A stretch of DNA of 13,283 nucleotides. Source: JBCDIQ01 sp039024295. GTDB taxonomy: Bacteria > Bacteroidota > Bacteroidia > J057. The DNA is taken from contig JBCDIQ010000135.1 in NCBI GenBank assembly GCA_039024295.1, positions 1-13,283 on the forward strand, given 5' to 3'. The notes below the pieces were generated by a model that saw only the letters and a program-made list of their open reading frames with translations, searched no databases and had not been told where the DNA came from. Positions within the stretch are counted from its first letter, which is position 1; each line of letters starts with the position of its first letter. The translations under genes were made by a program, and so were the position numbers. Below, one piece after another: positions 7,110 to 13,283 of this stretch.

Positions 7110-7943
7110 ATGAAATTCAACACCATCCAGGCCTTTACCACTTACACCCGGACCCGATCGCCCAAACATGACTTCATAGACATCGGGGAATATCCAGCGG
7201 ACTTCTTGTGGACATCCCCACCGGTATATCCGAACTTCTACCGGATATCAATCAAAGAAGGCCTGGAAAGTGACAAAGGCAGGGGATTTATGTACTTCTC
7301 CAGTCCCAATCAACCCATTGAATGGCAGGCGGATACGCCCTGGAAAGGACACTACATCAACATCACCGAAGACCTCATCTCCAATAACCAGCACCTGGAA
7401 TATTCATTCCTCAACTATGGCTTGCACGAACCGCTGCACCTGAAACAGGAGGAGCAAGAGTTGATCACCCACCAATTCAAAGCGGCACTACAGGAATATA
7501 AAAAAGACTCCTTTTCGGTGGATTTACTGCTGGCCTACTGTAACCTGATCTTCGCCCATGTGGCCCAGTTTTACAAGCGACAATTTGGCGAGCGAAAGGA
7601 GCAATACAGCAAACTGGTAGATGACTTCTTCTTATTGCTGGATAATTATTATGTCCTGGAAAACAAGGCCCCATCAATCACTCAGCCTTCTGTACAACAC
7701 TTCGCGGATCAGCTGAGCATCACCCCGAATTATTTGAGTGATGTGGTAAAGTTTTATACCGGTAAACCTGCACTGGAGCATATCCACCAGCACATCATCA
7801 AGGTTGCCAAGTCCATGTTGACCCAGCGGAAGGCTCCCATCTCGGAAATTGCCTATCAACTGGGCTTTGAATATCCCGGCTACTTCACCCGCTTATTCAG
7901 CAAGCGGACAGGCGTTACGCCCTCCAAATTCCGCAATCAGTAA
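7110..7943 (+). CDS. AraC-family transcriptional regulator
   Basis: A 277-residue cytoplasmic regulator. ATG 7110 is preferred over the in-frame ATG at 7047 because the first 21 codons of the longer form (lysine- and proline-rich) look like leader, and 7110 has the C/A-rich leader shared with two other genes here. Residues 1-150 form the ligand-sensing part (FYRISIKEG, GRGFMYFSSPNQPIEW, WKGHYINI) like the cupin-type sensor of Bacteroidota AraC proteins. Residues 195-277 are the double helix-turn-helix: SVQHFADQLSITPNYLSDVV for the first and ISEIAYQLGFEYPGYFTRLF for the second, ending in the hallmark GVTPSKFR. The alpha/beta hydrolase gene starts 88 bp downstream on the same strand, a common arrangement in which the regulator controls its neighbour. 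The inducer is unknown; aromatic or carbonyl compounds are possible but unsupported. Confidence 0.92.
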   Translation: MKFNTIQAFTTYTRTRSPKHDFIDIGEYPADFLWTSPPVYPNFYRISIKEGLESDKGRGFMYFSSPNQPIEWQADTPWKGHYINITEDLISNNQHLEYSFLNYGLHEPLHLKQEEQELITHQFKAALQEYKKDSFSVDLLLAYCNLIFAHVAQFYKRQFGERKEQYSKLVDDFFLLLDNYYVLENKAPSITQPSVQHFADQLSITPNYLSDVVKFYTGKPALEHIHQHIIKVAKSMLTQRKAPISEIAYQLGFEYPGYFTRLFSKRTGVTPSKFRNQ

Positions 7944-7971
7944 TTTGTGTCATTCTTCCCCTGATTTGTCT

Positions 7972-8003
7972 TTCGTACGCCAGCAGTGATAAGGTGAACT
8001 TTG
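7972..8003 (+). promoter_or_regulatory. candidate promoter for the hydrolase gene
   Basis: GAACTTTG at 7996-8003 differs from TAnnTTTG at one specified base, and TTTC at 7972-7975 lies 20 bp upstream where TTTG is expected. Transcription would start about 20 nt before the ATG at 8032. It would allow the hydrolase to be expressed apart from the regulator. Support is modest, because both boxes carry a mismatch. Confidence 0.35.
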
Positions 8004-8031
8004 AATCCACAAGTTTACAACATCACGTGTT

Positions 8032-9051
8032 ATGGCATTCAATCAAACATTAGACTACGCAATCGAAAGCACCCTGGAGGGAAGGATGGGTGCAGCAGCA
8101 TATCAAAAAGCCCTCGAACAACAGCAAAGCATCTCGGCTGAGGCTTACGGCACCATCAAGTACCTGGCAGAATTCGCTGTCCGCCCTATGTTCAGAACCC
8201 CGGTACACAAAACCCCCGCGGACCACGGCATGGAGCAATGGGAGGACATCTTTTTCCCTTCCAGCGATGGTACGCCCTTGGAAGGATGGTACATCCCCTC
8301 CGTTCTGGGAGAATCGGACAAACTCATCATCATCAACCACCCGATGCCCATGAGCCGTTCTGGATTTACCGGACACTTGGGAGAGCCTTTCTCTGGGGTG
8401 GATACCCTTGAAATCGACTTTGTTGCCCACATGGGCCACCTCTCACGGGCCGGCTACAACATCCTCGCGTATGACCTCCGCAACCATGGCAACAGCGGCA
8501 CAGCCAACGGCGGCATCTGTGGCATTGGCCGCTATGAATGGAGAGACGTGGTGGGCGCTCAGGAGTACGTGCAAAACCACCCCAAACTCAGCACAATGAA
8601 GGTTGGTTTGTACAACCGGTGTACCGGAGGCAATGCTGCCTACGAAGCTATGTACCGTCGCCCTGAATTGTTCGAGGACGTACGGTGCTTCTTCGGCCCA
8701 TTGACAGTTTCCATGACGGCCCTCATGACCTCCTTTGCTGGCCTCATGGGACTGGACCAGTACATGGAGCTCATGGACCTGGAGCAGCTGAAACTGGGCG
8801 GATTCACCAATGGTGAAATGCACCCACAAAATTATGCCCACGCCGTAAAAGTACCCTATCTCATGGCAGAAGTCCTCGACGATGTCTGGACGGACAACCC
8901 AAGAGATGCCCAGGAAATTTTTGACAACATCAGCTCTGAGGAGAAAGAGCTGTTTTGGATCGAAAACACCCAGCGCAGGTTCGACGGCTACAACTACTTT
9001 GGGGTGCACCCCGAACGCATGATCGCTTTCTTTGATACCTATATGAAGTAA
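8032..9051 (+). CDS. alpha/beta hydrolase with cysteine nucleophile
   Basis: A 339-residue soluble hydrolase with no signal peptide. Residues 1-50 are a helical extension. From residue 72 it follows the alpha/beta hydrolase order: DIFFPSSDGTPLEGWYIP, then LIIINHP (99-104) for the oxyanion strand, NILAYDLRNHGNSG (143-156) matching the DxRGHGxS motif, and the nucleophile elbow VGLYNRCTGG (191-200). Ser in the usual GxSxG is replaced by Cys197, and the first Gly by Asn195, which resembles the GxCxGG elbow of dienelactone hydrolases. Candidate acid residues are Asp283/Asp284 (VLDDVWTD), and His326 (FGVHPERM) is the likely catalytic histidine. A Cys-Asp-His triad is therefore plausible. It follows the AraC regulator and ends before a terminator, so the two probably form a regulated unit. 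Substrate is unknown; thioester, lactone or C-C bond hydrolysis are all possible. Confidence 0.9.
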   Translation: MAFNQTLDYAIESTLEGRMGAAAYQKALEQQQSISAEAYGTIKYLAEFAVRPMFRTPVHKTPADHGMEQWEDIFFPSSDGTPLEGWYIPSVLGESDKLIIINHPMPMSRSGFTGHLGEPFSGVDTLEIDFVAHMGHLSRAGYNILAYDLRNHGNSGTANGGICGIGRYEWRDVVGAQEYVQNHPKLSTMKVGLYNRCTGGNAAYEAMYRRPELFEDVRCFFGPLTVSMTALMTSFAGLMGLDQYMELMDLEQLKLGGFTNGEMHPQNYAHAVKVPYLMAEVLDDVWTDNPRDAQEIFDNISSEEKELFWIENTQRRFDGYNYFGVHPERMIAFFDTYMK

Positions 9052-9089
9052 TCCTTCTTGACGGTTTTTAAAGGAAAGAAGATGCTTAC

Positions 9090-9125
9090 AACAGCAGATG
9101 GGAGAAGTCTTGTCTGCTGTTTTTG
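9090..9125 (+). terminator. intrinsic terminator after the hydrolase gene
   Basis: A perfect 9-bp stem (AACAGCAGA at 9090-9098 with TCTGCTGTT at 9113-9121) encloses a 14-nt loop and is followed by a short T-run to 9124. It lies 38 bp beyond the hydrolase stop and closes the regulator-hydrolase unit. Confidence 0.8.
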
Positions 9126-9151
9126 TATGTGCCCAAATTTGATAGGGAAAC

Positions 9152-9183
9152 TTTATGAACGATAAATTCCAAATGTATCTTTG
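9152..9183 (+). promoter_or_regulatory. Bacteroidota-type promoter ahead of the 155-residue unknown
   Basis: The -7 box TATCTTTG at 9176-9183 matches TAnnTTTG exactly and is identical to the one ahead of 5303. TTTA at 9152-9155 lies 20 bp upstream in place of TTTG. The predicted start near 9190 would give a leader of about 65 nt before the ATG at 9257. Confidence 0.55.
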
Positions 9184-9256
9184 TGAAAATAGCTTTGCAG
9201 GCTATTGATTAATGTTGATATTTATTGATGTAGTTGATTTTAGATTCACCATTTAA

Positions 9257-9724
9257 ATGATAGAGACTGAAAAAACATATTCAATTAAACTGGTAAACAT
9301 TTCTACAAAAGAGATTACTGAACATAAGCTCCTGGTAATTGAAGGTCTACATCCAGAAAATGGAAATATTTTGTGGAAGGTTGAGTTTGATTTTTTTGGT
9401 GATAAAATTGAAGTGGGGAAAGAATATTTTTTATCTAATGCTATTGATGGAGTAAGACGAATAATCGAGCCTTTATATTACCGAATGCTCATTAGATGGT
9501 GTGAGATAGATGCTGTTCAGTCGGGAATGATTGCAGATATGACTGCAGGACGAAAATTTTACAAATATGAGATAGTAAAAAAGGTAAACTTGGGTTCAAT
9601 TAAACAGCGTAGGTCCAGATACAAGAAAGCTATTTTCTCTGTTCTGGCAGAAGCTTTGCCCGAAAATGTAGTTTCCTTGATCGAACAAGAAACTTATAGA
9701 AATGAGAAGTATTTCAGCCGATAG
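9257..9724 (+). CDS. unknown cytoplasmic protein, AT-rich gene
   Basis: I do not recognise this 155-residue protein. It has no signal peptide or membrane segment. Residues 1-60 alternate hydrophobic and charged residues in strands (YSIKLVNIS, HKLLVIEGL, NILWKVEFDFFG, GKEYFLS). Residues 63-85 look helical (IDGVRRIIEPLYYRMLIRW). The tail from residue 105 is basic (VKKVNLGSIKQRRSRYKKAI). The gene is visibly richer in A and T than the genes at 5303-9051 and uses many AAA, ATT and TTT codons, which may mark a separate origin. It has its own promoter and a preceding terminator, so it is a single unit. The start is the only ATG near the frame's beginning and has no Shine-Dalgarno sequence. The frame's length and patterning support a real gene. 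Confidence 0.65.
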   Translation: MIETEKTYSIKLVNISTKEITEHKLLVIEGLHPENGNILWKVEFDFFGDKIEVGKEYFLSNAIDGVRRIIEPLYYRMLIRWCEIDAVQSGMIADMTAGRKFYKYEIVKKVNLGSIKQRRSRYKKAIFSVLAEALPENVVSLIEQETYRNEKYFSR

Positions 9725-9729
9725 TTTCC

Positions 9730-9760
9730 TTTGTTAAGGTAAGGTACAGCTATCATTTTG
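9730..9760 (+). promoter_or_regulatory. candidate promoter for the exported 211-residue unknown
   Basis: An exact TTTG (9730-9733) is followed, after 19 bp, by TCATTTTG (9753-9760), which differs from TAnnTTTG at one base. Transcription would begin near 9767, leaving a leader of about 30 nt before ATG 9796. It begins 6 bp after the stop of the preceding gene. Confidence 0.45.
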
Positions 9761-9795
9761 CCTCAAGCATTATGGCAGGAATTAGAGAGAACAAC

Positions 9796-10431
9796 ATGAA
9801 AGTTCTAATATCCCTTCTCTTAATTTTATTTTCGAGTAGAGGATTTTCTCAGGACCTAACTGCTTTGAGGTATGATTTCATGAATCAAAAAATTGAGCGT
9901 GATTCCTTATCTCATTTCCCTTTGAATAGAACTATTATCCCACTTGACACAGGGTATTATTCTCAAACATACGTTGATTCTGAAGATGTCTACGCCGGGG
10001 TAGACTTCCATTGGAATAGCTTTTTCTTCGAAAGTCTGTTTACCCATCTAATTCCAGAAGGGTACCTGGACTCGACAGATATTTGTACAAAGATAAAACT
10101 GGACACTGTACAGCTAGGACCAGAAGATGAAGAGATAAGCGCAAGCATCCAGATCAATCCTGAATTGAGAGCCCAAATATTACACTCACCGAAGAAAAGG
10201 AAATGGGATAAAAAGAAATTATACCGTCAAATGGTTTTTCTCGGAGGTAGGAATAAAGGACCTAGATATACCTGTTCCAATCCCTATTTCTTCAAGAACA
10301 ATGAAGCTGCGGTCATTTACGTGTCGGTTTTTTACAGACCTTTGATGGCTCAGGGATACATCGAGTATTATGAAAAGGATCGCCATAATAGGTGGCACCT
10401 TATTTCAATTAGGATGGTTTGGATGTCATGA
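9796..10431 (+). CDS. exported protein of unknown function
   Basis: A 211-residue protein. ATG 9796 is chosen over ATG 9772 because it begins directly with a signal peptide (MKVLISLLLILFSSRGFSQ, cut near residue 18-19) and follows the predicted promoter start. The mature part has acidic loops (DSEDVYAGVDFHW at 61-73), a lysine-rich helix (SPKKRKWDKKKLYRQ at 131-145) and a C-terminal sheet: CSNPYFFKNNEAAVIYVSVF (160-179) and YIEYYEKDRHNRWHLISI (188-205). The last block, a strand, a gap, then YEK...W-x-L, resembles the end of many small Bacteroidota periplasmic proteins of unknown function in which a sheet reports an SxPxF...Y...YEKxxxxW pattern. No catalytic residues stand out. There is no T9SS domain, so it is probably periplasmic. 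No partner gene can be named. Confidence 0.65.
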   Translation: MKVLISLLLILFSSRGFSQDLTALRYDFMNQKIERDSLSHFPLNRTIIPLDTGYYSQTYVDSEDVYAGVDFHWNSFFFESLFTHLIPEGYLDSTDICTKIKLDTVQLGPEDEEISASIQINPELRAQILHSPKKRKWDKKKLYRQMVFLGGRNKGPRYTCSNPYFFKNNEAAVIYVSVFYRPLMAQGYIEYYEKDRHNRWHLISIRMVWMS

Positions 10432-10481
10432 TGGTGGTGATGATTAAAATAACAGAAGCCCAAAAATCGCAAAATAGTCCT

Positions 10482-10509
10482 CATTCATTCCCATAAATGA
10501 AGATTTTTT
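10482..10509 (+). terminator. weak intrinsic terminator after the exported unknown
   Basis: TTCATT at 10484-10489 pairs with AATGAA at 10496-10501 around a 6-nt loop, and six T residues follow at 10504-10509. The stem is only 6 bp and A/T-rich, extendable by two pairs with a bulge, so efficiency would be low. The remaining bases to 10651 show no clear promoter. Confidence 0.4.
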
Positions 10510-10651
10510 GCCATCTTAATGCAAGAGGGATGGGGAAGAAAAAAACGACACAATCTTTACAATTCATAAGTCCCCTTCATCGGCACAATGGATACATCAC
10601 CCTCCTGAAACGTTGAAGGACAAGAAGAGGACATCAATAAAAACGAATGAC

Positions 10652-12505
10652 ATGGAACGATTTAAACAGGGAATAAACTCATGGCTACTCACGATTTTCA
10701 TGAGTTGCAGCCTATCCATTTACGCACACGACTACCACCAGGCGGATTTATACTTTAACCACCTGGTTGAAGTCAATAAAGAGTGGTTACACCATAAAAA
10801 TGCTTGCCCAGAAGGAACCATTTCCTTTAGATCGGACCTGGATCGGATTCAGCTTCACCTCAACTTGGTAATTAAGTACTTGGTAGCGAATGTCCCTTCA
10901 AATTTAAACTCCTCACAGCTTGCGAACAGGAGGTACTTACTGGGTAGGCTCCAAGAATATGCCGACAACAAAGTGTTTCCGATCAACACCTACCACCCAA
11001 CCCGGCAGCCTTACTTTGTAGATGAGGTAGGAACGAATTGTGCGGTTGGGCAGATGATAGACCTTTCTGGACATGAGGAGCTGGTGGCCAGGATCAGCAA
11101 AGTGCATAACTACGATTATATAGCAGATATTCAGACAGAAGGGTTAACAGACTGGGCAGATGAATTTGGCTTTAACCTGGAAGAGCTTAAATGGATTCAA
11201 CCTGCTTATTCGCCCACTAAGCGTTTTAAACAAGTGCTTGGCGGAACAAACGGGCGAGTCGATAAATTAGCCTATAATTTTGTTGAAGGAGGCCTCCTTA
11301 TTGCAGGCGAATTCACAGAACTCAACAACCTGCCTTGTCTGAATATAGGACGTTACAGAAATGAGCAACTCGATTGCTTGGGGAGCGGGGTTGATGGTAT
11401 TATTCATGACGTGCTTGCAATCCATTCAGAAGGAATCTATGTTTTTGGTGAACTCATTTATAATGGGGAGGTATTCCCCGGAGCGAAGTATGACGGTACC
11501 ACCTGGGCTTATTTCTCTGTTCCCGATAGAGATGGTGCTATATGTACATCTGCAAATGGTGCTGGAGGTAGGTATCGACTAGAAATGGCGATAAGTCATC
11601 CATCAATTCCTGGGTGCCAGGAAATTTGGCATCTGCTAAATGATGATACCTGGGAAAAACAGGCCAAAGTAAACGGTGTGATCTTGGATATTATGACCAG
11701 TAGATATGGCCAGGTCCATGTGGGTCATCTAGATACTGTAGTCACTTATAATTCGAACGCTGAAATTGATACTACCCTTATCGTGAACAATGTTCTATTC
11801 AAATCCAATCGGACCGATACCTGGTTTGGAACAGATGATAATGTCAGCGACACGGTGAATGTGGTAGCAGATGTAGGGGGGGCATTAATTTTTGGTGGTA
11901 CGTGCAGCCCATCCGATTCAAATAATATTTGTATCAGCAGGTATTTTAACTCAACGTTACAACCGCTATTTGTCAATGAATTCGGGACTGAAAATTATTC
12001 CATTAAAACCATAGCTTATAGTTTTGGTAACCAATTTGTATTCGGGGGAGAATTCTTTTTTAGGCCAGGAATTGGAACATTTGGGAGTAACCTTGCTACA
12101 TATGATTTAGTTGACAATCTTATTGAACCCATTGCATTATTTGATAGTACTGTGAATAGCCTTGCCTTTCTAAATAGGGAATTATTCATTGGTGGTAGCT
12201 TTCAGTCGAATTTAAGGACCGATAGTGTCAATTTTCTGGCAAGAGAAATGGCACCAGTCGGCATAGATGAATTCTCACCTGAAGCGGCTTTACAGATTTA
12301 TCCCAACCCCTTTACCACCTCCATACAAGTAAAGGGGATTGCGAATGGGGCAAAATATGTCATTTCGGGGATTGATGGACGTACCCTTAAGAATGGCCAA
12401 GTCATGGATGGTAAAATAGACAATCTTGATTTCTTATCGAACGGGATTTATTTGCTGCGGTTGGAGACGGAAGGTGGGCCTGTTGTGAGGAAGATGGTTA
12501 AGTAG
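10652..12505 (+). CDS. secreted T9SS protein with unusual N-terminal module and propeller-like repeats
   Basis: A 617-residue protein. ATG 10652 begins a signal peptide (MERFKQGINSWLLTIFMSCS..., cut after IYA, residue 25); the 13 lysine-rich codons from 10613 would displace it. Residues 26-187 form a helical module ending in FPINTYHPTRQPYFVDEVGT (109-128), NCAVGQMIDLSGHEELV (129-145), a WADEFG stretch (168-173) and ELKWIQPAY (178-186). I have seen this pattern in other Bacteroidota and myxobacterial secreted proteins but know no name or function. Residues 195-535 contain repeated strands LLIAGEF (215-221), IYVFGEL, ALIFGG (411-416), QFVFGGEF (461-468) and LFIGGSF (511-517), spaced like propeller or delta-60 repeats. 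Residues 546-617 are a T9SS type A sorting domain (IYPNPF, SNGIYLLRLE, KMVK). It is probably surface-exposed or released. Confidence 0.87.
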   Translation: MERFKQGINSWLLTIFMSCSLSIYAHDYHQADLYFNHLVEVNKEWLHHKNACPEGTISFRSDLDRIQLHLNLVIKYLVANVPSNLNSSQLANRRYLLGRLQEYADNKVFPINTYHPTRQPYFVDEVGTNCAVGQMIDLSGHEELVARISKVHNYDYIADIQTEGLTDWADEFGFNLEELKWIQPAYSPTKRFKQVLGGTNGRVDKLAYNFVEGGLLIAGEFTELNNLPCLNIGRYRNEQLDCLGSGVDGIIHDVLAIHSEGIYVFGELIYNGEVFPGAKYDGTTWAYFSVPDRDGAICTSANGAGGRYRLEMAISHPSIPGCQEIWHLLNDDTWEKQAKVNGVILDIMTSRYGQVHVGHLDTVVTYNSNAEIDTTLIVNNVLFKSNRTDTWFGTDDNVSDTVNVVADVGGALIFGGTCSPSDSNNICISRYFNSTLQPLFVNEFGTENYSIKTIAYSFGNQFVFGGEFFFRPGIGTFGSNLATYDLVDNLIEPIALFDSTVNSLAFLNRELFIGGSFQSNLRTDSVNFLAREMAPVGIDEFSPEAALQIYPNPFTTSIQVKGIANGAKYVISGIDGRTLKNGQVMDGKIDNLDFLSNGIYLLRLETEGGPVVRKMVK

Positions 12506-12593
12506 GGTGCCAATGGAGAGGAATGCGTTTGATTCAAGCTGGTGTAAGAGATTAAATGTATGAGCCTAATCGAAAGGGAATCTGAGAAAGAAA

Positions 12594-12821
12594 ATGAACA
12601 GAGATGACATAAAACGGATAATTATCGATTCCTACCCTTATGACCTCGTTTCATTTGATCAAGAATATCCCAATGAGGCATATTGCATTCGACTGAATCG
12701 TGACCTTAAATGGGAAGTATACTACGCCGAACGAGGAAGTAAAGTTGATCTAACAGAATTTAACAGTGAATCAGAGGCGTGTTTGGATTTACTGAAGAGA
12801 ATGAAAAAAGTATCTTCATGA
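12594..12821 (+). CDS. small immunity-protein-like cytoplasmic protein
   Basis: A 75-residue protein preceded by a purine-rich GAGAAAG about 4 nt before its ATG. It starts with a helix (IKRIIIDSYPYDLVSF), then YCIRLNRDLKWEVYYAERGS (30-49) and FNSESEACLDLLKRM (56-70). The combination WxVYYxERGxK...F-x-SExEAC is a layout I associate with small immunity proteins of polymorphic toxin systems, of the Imm59 kind, but this is recall and not a proven match. Such proteins neutralise a cognate toxin in the cytoplasm. No toxin gene precedes or follows it in the window; the gene upstream is a T9SS protein without a toxin domain. It may be an orphan immunity gene or a housekeeping protein of a similar fold. 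Confidence 0.6.
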   Translation: MNRDDIKRIIIDSYPYDLVSFDQEYPNEAYCIRLNRDLKWEVYYAERGSKVDLTEFNSESEACLDLLKRMKKVSS

Positions 12822-12852
12822 TAGGAGATGAAAAAGGAAAAATCATCTCCTA
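12822..12852. repeat. 10-bp hairpin immediately after the immunity-like gene
   Basis: TAGGAGATGA at 12822-12831 pairs perfectly with TCATCTCCTA at 12843-12852 around an 11-nt A-rich loop. It starts one base after the stop codon. No T-tract follows on either strand, so it is more likely an mRNA 3'-end stabiliser or a Rho-type pause than a classical terminator. Confidence 0.55.
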
Positions 12853-12976
12853 CCCACAAGAAAAGTTCCTCAAGTCCAGCTGCTGAAAAATAGTAGCTCG
12901 CCCCAAATCCTTTGCACGGGTCTACTCTGACACTTCTATGCTGTTACAAATGAAATATCCGCTCCTACAATAATAA

Positions 12977-13100
12977 GATGCCTCATCAACTGGGGGCGGT
13001 GGCCCGCAAAACCTATCCGACTTCGCTCCCCGTTTCCAGGATTCCGTTGAGAACCGGGGCGGCCTGCGGCTAGCGTAGGATTTCGCAAGCGTTTTGGAAC
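12977..13100. other. GC-rich structured island in a gene-free tail
   Basis: The 462-bp tail from 12822 has no gene I accept. Within it, 12992-13077 is strikingly rich in G and C compared with its surroundings. It holds short pairable blocks: GGGC/GCCC (12994-13005), CCCCG near 13028-13032 with CGGGG near 13055-13059, and CCT..GCTAGC..AGG near 13063-13079. A minus-strand frame is open for 64 codons (13116 down to 12925) but has no ATG. A + frame from ATG 12977 gives 33 codons. No tRNA, SRP RNA or integron recombination site could be confirmed. It may be a dispersed repeat or a structured RNA. Confidence 0.35.
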
Positions 13101-13283
13101 TTTTATCCTCACAAGTTCACACTCTCATAAGAAATAATTTATGCGGAACTGTTTTTTTGGATTGGTATATGACTCAAAGCAAGTCCCGACTGAGAACGAA
13201 CTATGTTCTGTTGATTCTATTTGAAATTGTCATCCGAATTTCGCAACATCATTTAATTTTGCCCAATAAATCAAATAGGCAAC

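Noticed and set aside
8443..9009. Minus-strand 188-codon frame
   Set aside because: Antisense to the alpha/beta hydrolase, whose catalytic motifs are clear on the + strand.
12977..13100. tRNA, SRP RNA or integron attC site in the GC-rich island
   Set aside because: No cloverleaf, no GGTTCGAATCC arm, no SRP tetraloop core, and no paired RYYYAAC/GTTRRRY sites could be found.
13230..13283. Possible 3' end of a minus-strand gene entering from the right edge (17 codons)
   Set aside because: An open stretch this short is expected by chance, and the window ends before it can be judged.
1..13283. CRISPR array, phage genes or complete insertion sequence
   Set aside because: No regularly spaced repeats, no transposase, integrase, capsid or portal-like protein were seen in the window.

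Overview
The window looks like chromosomal DNA of a Bacteroidota bacterium, most likely a Saprospiria/Cytophagia-type gliding or marine lineage. Two proteins end in a type IX secretion (T9SS) type A sorting domain with the YPNP signature. Several starts lack a Shine-Dalgarno sequence. Three sites resemble the Bacteroidota -33/-7 promoter (TTTG, about 19 bp, TAnnTTTG), and a lipoprotein carries an SUMF1/FGE-like domain of the kind common in this phylum. Species cannot be named from sequence alone. Every gene I accept lies on the + strand, mostly as single units with their own leaders.

Layout. 1-670: a 5'-truncated DUF3144 remnant, then a DUF433 antitoxin-like gene closed by a strong intrinsic terminator. 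795-2360: a secreted propeller-like T9SS cargo protein. 2361-2714: no convincing gene, but a 160-bp near-perfectly symmetric palindrome (2492-2651) with matching terminal inverted repeats and a flanking TAA duplication, best read as a MITE. 2715-3137: a conserved-looking cytoplasmic protein of unknown function. 3138-3409: a long leader with an 11-bp inverted repeat. 3410-5119: a lipoprotein with an SUMF1/FGE-like domain that lacks the catalytic cysteines. 5303-7036: an exported protein ending in a DnaJ-type CxxCxGxG cysteine pair. 7110-7943 and 8032-9051: an AraC-family regulator followed by an alpha/beta hydrolase with a cysteine nucleophile, then a terminator. 9257-9724 and 9796-10431: two AT-richer unknowns, the second exported. 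10652-12505: a second T9SS cargo protein with an unusual N-terminal module. 12594-12821: a small protein resembling immunity-protein families. 12822-13283: no accepted gene, but a GC-rich island of unknown nature.

How the genes may work together. The only convincing functional pair is the AraC regulator and the hydrolase. The two T9SS cargos, the lipoprotein and the two other exported proteins give the window a cell-envelope character, but nothing ties them into one pathway. The DUF433 and immunity-like genes are both partnerless here, as seen in accessory regions where toxin partners have been lost. I found no CRISPR array, tRNA, rRNA or complete insertion sequence. The strongest unexplained structures are the palindromic element, a recurring CATCCAAC-9nt-ATG leader, and the GC-rich island.
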